This document shows, piece after piece, positions 57,500 to 64,000 of a stretch of 64,000 nucleotides of DNA. The stretch's first letter is position 1. The number at the start of each line of letters is the position of its first letter. The notes beneath the pieces are model-generated. The model ran no database searches, had not been told where the DNA came from, and was given only the letters and a program-made list of their open reading frames with translations. The stretch comes from Desulfobacteraceae bacterium (lineage in GTDB: Bacteria; Desulfobacterota; Desulfobacteria; Desulfobacterales; Desulfosalsimonadaceae). The stretch is taken from contig QZJS01000034.1 in assembly GCA_003597945.1 (NCBI GenBank), forward strand, positions 1 to 64,000, in the 5' to 3' direction. Both the position numbers and the translations under genes were made by a program.

Positions 57500-59491
57500 T
57501 TACCAGAAGGTCCTTTTGCTGTCATATAGCTTTATCTGCTGTTCTTCCAGCTCCTGCATGACCCGGTCTTTTTCATCATGAATGGTTTTGGCCTCTTCAG
57601 CGGTTTCTACCACGTATGGAGTGAGGAAGACATAGAGATTGGTCTTTTCATCAGACCGGCCAATGGACTTGAACAGCCATCCGATGCCCGGCAGGCTGCC
57701 CAGGCAGGGCACCCGGTATTCGGTTGAGGAAAGCGCATCATCAATAAGCCCGCCGATGACCACGGTGTTTTTGTCATTGACCAGGACCGTGGTGCTGATG
57801 GTCCGTTTCAATGTGGTAGGCTGGAAACTGGCTGTGGTGGTTTCGAGTTTGTTGACCTCCTGGGAGATTTCCAGGCGGATCTGGCGGTCCTTGCTGATCT
57901 GTGGAGTGACTTCAAGACTGATGCCCACGTCTTTATATTCATAGTTGCTGTAGTTGGTCTCGCCGGTGGCGGCCCGGGTCAGGTACGGGACGTTTTTGCC
58001 GATGGTTATCTTGGCGGTCTCATTGTCCGTGGTCAATATCTGCGGCGTGGAAAGAATGTGCACATCCTTGTCCCGTTTATAGGCGTTGATTACGGCGGCA
58101 ATAGTGGGAAACGCGATATTGCCCATGGTGATGGATTCGCCGAAAACGCCAACGGAAAACCCCGGTGGCAGCATGGCTGTCTGTCCGGCGCCGGATGCTT
58201 GCGCAAGGGAACCGAAATAGCCGGGATCGCCGCCCATGGCCCCGCCACTGAATCCGCCGCCCCAGACACCGTCCTTGTCCTTATAGCTCGCCTCTCCGCC
58301 GATCATCCATTCAGTGCCGAGATTAAGGGATTTGTCCTTGTTGATCTCCATGATCAGGCATTCGATATAAACCATGGCCCTCTGGATATCGAGCTGCTCA
58401 ATCACCTCCCGCAGAACCTCATAGTCATCTTTATCTGCTACGATGATCAGGCTGTTGGTAGCCTTGTCCGCCGAAATTTTAACCGCATCGGAAAGAATCG
58501 GCGCCACCTGTTTGCCCTTGGCGGGGTCCGTGGTTTCCTTTGTGGGGATCTGCTGGAGCACCTGAACAATGTCTTCAGCCTTGGCGTTTTCAAGATAATA
58601 GACGTGAATTTTACCTTTGCCCCTGGGAACTTCCCGGTCCAGCATATTCACCAGCCTGCGGACACGGTCGACGTCGTTTTCATTGGCCAAAACAACGATG
58701 ATATTGGAACGCACATCGGGAACCAAGGTGACGTCCTTCTGCCCGCCCCGTTTGCGGACTTCCACTTCCGCGTTAAATACCGAATCGATGATTTTGACCA
58801 TCTCCGTTGCATTGGCATATTCCACCTGAACCAGCGCGATCTGCTTGCCGATGCCGGTGATGTCAATGGCTTCGATGATTTTTATCAGGCGCTGGATATT
58901 GGAATAGACGTCGGTGATAATGAGCATGTTGGTGGGCGCATAAGCCAGCACAACGCTGCTTTTGGAAACCAGTGGCGCGCAGAGCTGGCGGACTTCGCTC
59001 GGGTCCGCGTATTTGAGAGGAATCAACTGGGTGACCATTTTGTCAACGGGCGCGTCATCGACTCTTTCAAGCCGCGTTTCAATATTCATGGTCCGGGCGT
59101 AGGGAGACGGGATGATTTTAGTGATCTCGCCGGCTTCAACCATTGAAAAACCTTGCACTTCCAGAACGGATTCAAATACCGTGTAAGCTTCGTCAACGGA
59201 TATGCGTGTGGGCGAGATAATGGTTACCTTGCCCCTGACGCGATTATCCACGACGAAATTCTTTCCGGTCAGTTCGCTGATAAACTTGATGAACACATCA
59301 ATATCCACGTCATTGAAATCAATGGATACATAACGGTCCCCGGAAGCCGTGTCCGGAGAAGAACTCTCGGAAACGGACGCGGCCGTGACGGTTTCGGACT
59401 GGCACCATGCGGATGAAATAAAAAGCGCGCTGCCCGAAAGCGCCACTATCGCATAGACCAGAAGAACAGAAATATGACGAAATTTTTTCAT
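57500..59491 (-). CDS. gspD: Type II secretion system secretin GspD
   Basis: Signal peptide; N0/N1 repeats; VPYLTRAATGETNYSNYEYKDVGISLEVTPQIS secretin domain; VVIGGLIDDALSSTEYRVPCLGSLPGIGWLFKS. Confidence 0.96.
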   Translation of the reverse strand: MKKFRHISVLLVYAIVALSGSALFISSAWCQSETVTAASVSESSSPDTASGDRYVSIDFNDVDIDVFIKFISELTGKNFVVDNRVRGKVTIISPTRISVDEAYTVFESVLEVQGFSMVEAGEITKIIPSPYARTMNIETRLERVDDAPVDKMVTQLIPLKYADPSEVRQLCAPLVSKSSVVLAYAPTNMLIITDVYSNIQRLIKIIEAIDITGIGKQIALVQVEYANATEMVKIIDSVFNAEVEVRKRGGQKDVTLVPDVRSNIIVVLANENDVDRVRRLVNMLDREVPRGKGKIHVYYLENAKAEDIVQVLQQIPTKETTDPAKGKQVAPILSDAVKISADKATNSLIIVADKDDYEVLREVIEQLDIQRAMVYIECLIMEINKDKSLNLGTEWMIGGEASYKDKDGVWGGGFSGGAMGGDPGYFGSLAQASGAGQTAMLPPGFSVGVFGESITMGNIAFPTIAAVINAYKRDKDVHILSTPQILTTDNETAKITIGKNVPYLTRAATGETNYSNYEYKDVGISLEVTPQISKDRQIRLEISQEVNKLETTTASFQPTTLKRTISTTVLVNDKNTVVIGGLIDDALSSTEYRVPCLGSLPGIGWLFKSIGRSDEKTNLYVFLTPYVVETAEEAKTIHDEKDRVMQELEEQQIKLYDSKRTFW

Positions 59492-59530
59492 GTTATTGTT
59501 CCGGTTCCTTGAGTTTAAAATTTAACGGCA

Positions 59531-60436
59531 TCACTGAATCTGATAAGACAGGCTCATCTCTTCGCCCTGCCGCTGAATCTGAAGTTCAACCGAAGGCGAT
59601 GCCCTGAGATTTTCGTAGAATTTGAGCGCATCGTCAACGGACTCAATCATGTTGCCGTTTACCCCCTTGACGATATCGCCGTTCTGGAGGCCCATTTCCG
59701 AAAAAATCGAATTCTGCTGAATATGGCTCAGGAGAAGTCCGTTGGGCTGGCCATCCTGAAAATGCGGCCTGACCTTGACCTGGCTCATGAGTTGATTGAT
59801 ATTTTGAAGTGCTTCATTGATCCGCTCTCGATCCAGGCTGACGGCATCTTCAGTGTCGACGGGAGGCATTGTATCCTCGTAGGGTTCCGGCATCTCGCGT
59901 TGCGGCGTCTCCTGTCGAGATGCAACCCCGGATTTGGCCTTGTCGGAATCCATCAGCAAGATTTCATCTTTCCCGCCGACGGTGAGCACGACTTTTTTCC
60001 GCAGAATCAATTTAATGGATGCATTTTCAACTGTGTCGCCGACCCGGAAAAGCCCCTGTTTCTTTTTTCTGGTGTCTTCGATAACCGCGTATGACTGCTC
60101 GGATTCCCGAATGATGGTACCCCAGAGCTTCAGGTTCAGTTGTGTCTGCTTCAGTTTGTCAAGATCAATGGCATCGACCTTGACTTCGGCTTGAACGGGC
60201 TTGGTCTTAAAAAGATCCCGTTGCAAAATCGCCTGATAGGCTACAAAATCGGTCCTTTTTGGGGCGGCGGCGGTATCCGGCGGCCCGGCCGAAACCGCTT
60301 CCGACGTCATGGTTAAATCCATATACGGCACATCGAGGACCTGGGCCGACACCACCTGGTAAAACAGCTTTACGGAAAAAAATACAAGCAGTGTAATCAG
60401 AAGAATATTGATAAAGTTAAATACGTGCTTGATCAT
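59531..60436 (-). CDS. gspC: Type II secretion system protein GspC
   Basis: Single TM, HR domain LNLKLWGTIIRESEQSYAVIEDTRKKKQGLFRVGDTVENASIKLI, PDZ-like GLQNGDIVKGVNGNMIESVDDALKFYENLR. Confidence 0.92.
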   Translation of the reverse strand: MIKHVFNFINILLITLLVFFSVKLFYQVVSAQVLDVPYMDLTMTSEAVSAGPPDTAAAPKRTDFVAYQAILQRDLFKTKPVQAEVKVDAIDLDKLKQTQLNLKLWGTIIRESEQSYAVIEDTRKKKQGLFRVGDTVENASIKLILRKKVVLTVGGKDEILLMDSDKAKSGVASRQETPQREMPEPYEDTMPPVDTEDAVSLDRERINEALQNINQLMSQVKVRPHFQDGQPNGLLLSHIQQNSIFSEMGLQNGDIVKGVNGNMIESVDDALKFYENLRASPSVELQIQRQGEEMSLSYQIQ

Positions 60437-60449
60437 AATAAATCATCTT

Positions 60450-61316
60450 TTATTTCAATGAAAATCCGGGATTTGCCACCGTCCCGCTTATCCGGAAAGG
60501 AATCCCGCCGCCGCTGATGCTTTTTTCCGATATCATACCGGCGGGAACCATACCTGCCAGATTCCGGATAAACGACGGATGCGGAAGGATCTGGCCTGAA
60601 ATATTTAACGCGCTGGTGTCAAATGGTTCTCTCAACACAATCGTTCCGGTTGCATTCAAATTAACCTCTTGTCCCTTAACGGTAAGACGGCTGATCCGAA
60701 TCCGCCGGTCAACGAGTTCCGCTTGCCCTTCAATACTGTTAAAACTCAATTGCGTGATACCGAGAAACGGTGGATTCAAGGCAACGGAACCATCCGTTAT
60801 CGTTAGCTCCAGACTGCCCTGACCCGCGGGATTTTCCAGATTATTGAAAAAAAACCTGCCGGCGGCAATACCGTCGATATCGTGGCTGACCAGCGCGCTG
60901 AAGATCGGTATGTTTCCGGCCTTTATCCCGCCGAACACGAGATCGAGATCAATAGCGGGAGATGTATCCAGTTTGGAAATAGCCACAGTGCCGCTCACAG
61001 CGCCCTCATAGACATCGCCCCGTATACGGAAGGCTTTTTCCGTGGAAAAAAGCGTCAGCCATCCGGGCATCAATTTTACGTATTGGGCATCGGCAATGGC
61101 CTGCTGATCCCGATAAAGCACCGGCCGTATCAGCTTGAGGCCTGGCGGAAATGCAGGGGCGGCTTCTGATGCTATCAGTTGAAACTGCGGCCACGCACGC
61201 GAAACATGATAATTGATATATGTCTTCACGGCATGCGATGGGAACAGGTAATACAGAGAAATCATCGTCACCGTGGCGATATAGCCGATATAAGCGATCC
61301 ATTTTTTCATGATCAT
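60450..61316 (-). CDS. gspN: Type II secretion system protein GspN
   Basis: Position between gspC and gspM; single TM and FNSIEGQAELVDRRIRISRLTVKGQEVNLNATGTIVLREPFDTSALNISGQI. Confidence 0.85.
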   Translation of the reverse strand: MIMKKWIAYIGYIATVTMISLYYLFPSHAVKTYINYHVSRAWPQFQLIASEAAPAFPPGLKLIRPVLYRDQQAIADAQYVKLMPGWLTLFSTEKAFRIRGDVYEGAVSGTVAISKLDTSPAIDLDLVFGGIKAGNIPIFSALVSHDIDGIAAGRFFFNNLENPAGQGSLELTITDGSVALNPPFLGITQLSFNSIEGQAELVDRRIRISRLTVKGQEVNLNATGTIVLREPFDTSALNISGQILPHPSFIRNLAGMVPAGMISEKSISGGGIPFRISGTVANPGFSLK

Positions 61317-61400
61317 ATTATCTTTTTGGCAACATGGCCGGGGTCAATCCCAGCGATCATCCGGCCAGGAATAAACAGCGTTAATGAATTTTGTCTGTTA

Positions 61401-61973
61401 TTATGATGCTTCAATGGTTTCCGCCTGAATAATCGCCGTAAGCAGACTGTTTTGCGGACCGGATTTGTTAATGGAAAGCCTTCTGACCACGACCATGTTA
61501 TCGGAAGTTTCAATGCCGTGGAGATACGCCGCCAGATCCCTGACGGCGACATCCTGAAGCCTTAGTTCCACTCTGGAAAGCTTGAGTCCGGAATCCCCCG
61601 CTATTGCCGATGACGGCCGCATATAGGAGATATTGGCTTTTACGCCGGTTTCCCCTGCCAGGCGGTCCAAAAACGAAAACAGCGTAAAATTAGAAGGCCG
61701 ACTCTCAAATCGACTGCTCGAAATCGTCGCATGATGTTGCATGGACCGATATTCTTCCTGCATCTTAAGAATATCGGCATAAACGGCCTGACGGGAAATC
61801 AGACGTTTTTCCAAGGCATTACGCTTTTCAAATACCGGTGCGATGACGGCCTGAATCAATATGAACACCGCAATAACGGCGGCCGCGCCAAAAACCGCGA
61901 TTTTTTCCCTTTTGTTTAAGGTAATGTTGAATTTGCCGATCAGGGATGCGGCGCCTGACGTCTGTGTCGACAT
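61401..61973 (-). CDS. gspM: Type II secretion system protein GspM
   Basis: N-terminal TM, FSFLDRLAGETGVKANISYMRPSS, position in the gsp cluster. Confidence 0.85.
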   Translation of the reverse strand: MSTQTSGAASLIGKFNITLNKREKIAVFGAAAVIAVFILIQAVIAPVFEKRNALEKRLISRQAVYADILKMQEEYRSMQHHATISSSRFESRPSNFTLFSFLDRLAGETGVKANISYMRPSSAIAGDSGLKLSRVELRLQDVAVRDLAAYLHGIETSDNMVVVRRLSINKSGPQNSLLTAIIQAETIEAS

Positions 61974-62043
61974 GCCGGGCCTTTCCTTTTCCAGGTATTG
62001 ATATTTAATATGTCTTAACCAGAAACCCCGCGGCCGCGCCGCA

Positions 62044-63504
62044 TTAAAGATCTATCTTTAATCTGAATTCCACACGGTTGGATGTGTTGTCAAGATTTGC
62101 CGACGTTATGGTAATGGCTTTCCACATCTTTGATTTTTCAAGGCTCCCCTTGACTTCATCCACTGTTTGAAACGTGTCGGTATTGCCTGTAATAATCATG
62201 TCTTCATCCCCCCTGACCAGTCGGGTGATCTCTATATCCAGGTCGGCGGAAACGGCAAGACTCATCTCTTTTAGCAGTTCGACGTTTGAAATGCCGGCAT
62301 CCATACTGCCGGTAAAGGTACTCTTTTCCCTGACCTCCTGGAGGGCGAGCCGCATCTGCTGTTCGGGATCGACAATCCGTGTGATTTCCGGAAATGTTGA
62401 TTGAAATACCGCAACAATCTGCCGGTTGACGCGGTCGACGGATCGTTGCAGATAATAGGCTTCCAGAAGCACTTGAAACATGATGATAATCACAACGAAA
62501 GCGGCGATGAAACCGGTGGTCAGGATATCGTTTTTATATTCTTCCCAGTATCGTTTCAGCGCTGAACGTTCGCCCCGGAAATTGATCAGCCGGTACCCGT
62601 TGATTTCGGCCGCTATTAGTCCCAGAGCGCCGTTGTATAGCTCCGGCCTGTATTCCCCTGGCTCGGAAACGGTCAAATTCATACCGGAAAACGTTCGGAG
62701 ATCCACCGTTTTCACGGATACGCCACTATCAATTTCAATGACGGTTTCCAGTTGTTCAGGATCAATTCCCCCGCCGGAAAGAAACACGTCCGCGGGCTCG
62801 AAATCAGTGTGAAAACAGGCTTCAAACGCCGCCAGGAACTGGACGATATGCGGCTGGCAACGTTGCGCTCTTTCCACGGGGTCACCGGCCCCGGCCCGGA
62901 TGGTGCGAATCAGATGAACACGGCCGGATGATACCGCAATCATCGAAATATCGGATGAATCCGCGTCGATCCATATAAAGTCGGTCATTTCAGCCGATGA
63001 CAGTGCCGCAACGGTTACGGCAGCGGGCAACGCCCCGGGCGCGATGCTCTGGGCCACGATCCCATGGGTTTTCAATGTTTCCGCGACCGCTTCCATGTAA
63101 GACGTCCGGACGGCGGCCACATAGATATCGGTGGGATCGGCGTGGCCGGTTTTTTCGAAATCTATGGTCAGTTCCTCAATGGGAAAAGGCATCACGGATT
63201 CGATTTCAAATGGAAGAATCTGTTTGATTTTCCGGCGATCCGCAAACGGAACGCTGAGGTTCCGGTAGGATACCTTGTCCGGTGGGAGCGAAACCGTACA
63301 CTCCATGCTGTTGATGTCCAGCTCGGATACTATGGTTTCAATGGCCCTGCCCAAAGCGTTCTGGGATCCCTCGGCAGCGGTATCCTGGTCCTCAAACCGG
63401 ACGTGGCGAAACCATTCAATCCGGTTTCCCTTGAAGGTATTTTGGACCACAAGGGCCGATACGCCTTCATGCCGGATATCCAAAGCCAGTATTTTTCTGC
63501 TCAT
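62044..63504 (-). CDS. gspL: Type II secretion system protein GspL (PilM/actin-like)
   Basis: ILALDIRHEGVSALVVQNTFKGNRIEWFRHVRFED, VSLPPDKVSYRNLSVPFADRRKIKQILPFEIESVMPFPIEEL. Confidence 0.9.
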   Translation of the reverse strand: MSRKILALDIRHEGVSALVVQNTFKGNRIEWFRHVRFEDQDTAAEGSQNALGRAIETIVSELDINSMECTVSLPPDKVSYRNLSVPFADRRKIKQILPFEIESVMPFPIEELTIDFEKTGHADPTDIYVAAVRTSYMEAVAETLKTHGIVAQSIAPGALPAAVTVAALSSAEMTDFIWIDADSSDISMIAVSSGRVHLIRTIRAGAGDPVERAQRCQPHIVQFLAAFEACFHTDFEPADVFLSGGGIDPEQLETVIEIDSGVSVKTVDLRTFSGMNLTVSEPGEYRPELYNGALGLIAAEINGYRLINFRGERSALKRYWEEYKNDILTTGFIAAFVVIIIMFQVLLEAYYLQRSVDRVNRQIVAVFQSTFPEITRIVDPEQQMRLALQEVREKSTFTGSMDAGISNVELLKEMSLAVSADLDIEITRLVRGDEDMIITGNTDTFQTVDEVKGSLEKSKMWKAITITSANLDNTSNRVEFRLKIDL

Positions 63505-63627
63505 ATGGGCAATAATCCCAAAATAATCATATCACCGAAAAACCGCTGCAAATATAAATACATCAATGTTAACGGTTTACTAAAAAAATATCATCAGGTA
63601 AATCATAACCGGTTCGCATGATATAAC

Positions 63628-64000
63628 TCAATCATATGTCCAATGCAATACCCTGCAATACCATTTTCCGGATTCCGATTCCTTTTCCCGAAAAACAATT
63701 ACCGTGGCCGACATGAACATGTCGTTGAGCCGGGCAGCGCATTGGATGCGGAACAGGTCACTGCTGGTCGTGATCAGTTCTTCACTGATTTCGATCTCGC
63801 TGCATCCCGGAACGTTTTTGTACCATGTGGTGCTGGACAGATCGTTGAGATAAAGATTGTCTGCTTTTTCAATCCGGAAGTCGCAGATTTCAGGGGCCAG
63901 GAACATGAATTCCGGCGGTAGAAGCGCTGCCACAACGGGAAGCTCCGCGGTGTTGATATTGATCTTGCCCGGAAAGGAAAATTTGTTTTCCGCGGCAACC
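63628..64000 (-). CDS. gspK: Type II secretion system protein GspK, truncated by the window edge (C-terminal part)
   Basis: Frame continues upstream of the called start to the right edge: ...NKFSFPGKININTAELPVVAALLPPEF (KININTA motif). Confidence 0.88.
   Translation of the reverse strand, partial: VAAENKFSFPGKININTAELPVVAALLPPEFMFLAPEICDFRIEKADNLYLNDLSSTTWYKNVPGCSEIEISEELITTSSDLFRIQCAARLNDMFMSATVIVFREKESESGKWYCRVLHWTYD

Noticed and set aside
58058-59146. 362-aa plus-strand ORF
   Set aside because: Antisense to gspD; His/Asn/Asp-rich antisense composition.
1-64000. CRISPR arrays, prophage, transposons or known anti-phage systems
   Set aside because: No regularly spaced direct repeats, transposase, integrase, phage structural or restriction/defence effector genes were seen; the only TA pair is reported separately.

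Overview
The window is chromosomal DNA, probably from a Desulfobacterota (deltaproteobacterial) organism judging by gene content and style. Most of it is housekeeping: ttcA-like, rpoZ, greA, leuB-like, psd, tsaB, lon, a prepilin peptidase, HU, ndk, lepA, nadC, valS, rsmE, an ADP-forming acyl-CoA synthetase pair, ribF-def-fmt-rsmB-PASTA-rpe-aroQ, asd, and a type II secretion cluster (gspK-L-M-N-C-D-E, with gspF detached) running off the right edge. There are two tRNA genes (Phe-GAA, Leu-CAG). The most interesting locus is at about 27.3-30.8 kb. It encodes an hgcA-hgcB mercury-methylation pair, recognised by the NVWCAAGK corrinoid cap-helix motif in HgcA and by the two 4Fe-4S motifs plus C-terminal Cys-Cys in HgcB. 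Upstream of the called HgcA start the reading frame continues through one in-frame UGA in the context Pro-Cys-UGA-Gly-Pro, followed by a SECIS-like hairpin, so HgcA may be a selenoprotein whose N-terminus ordinary gene callers truncate. A toxin-antitoxin pair lies about 31 nt upstream of that extended start and a PAS/sigma-54 activator lies downstream. A second, well-supported selenoprotein is missing from the ORF track: an IscA/HesB-like protein at 10108-10422 (minus strand) with an in-frame UGA and a perfect 6-bp hairpin with a UGGAU loop. Other items worth a look are a rhomboid protease with a DnaJ C-terminal-like tail, an exported-protein/beta-barrel/two-component gene array at 35.2-41.0 kb, and a few uncharacterised ORFs. 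I saw no CRISPR array, rRNA, prophage or transposase. All calls were made by reading the sequence; no database search was run.
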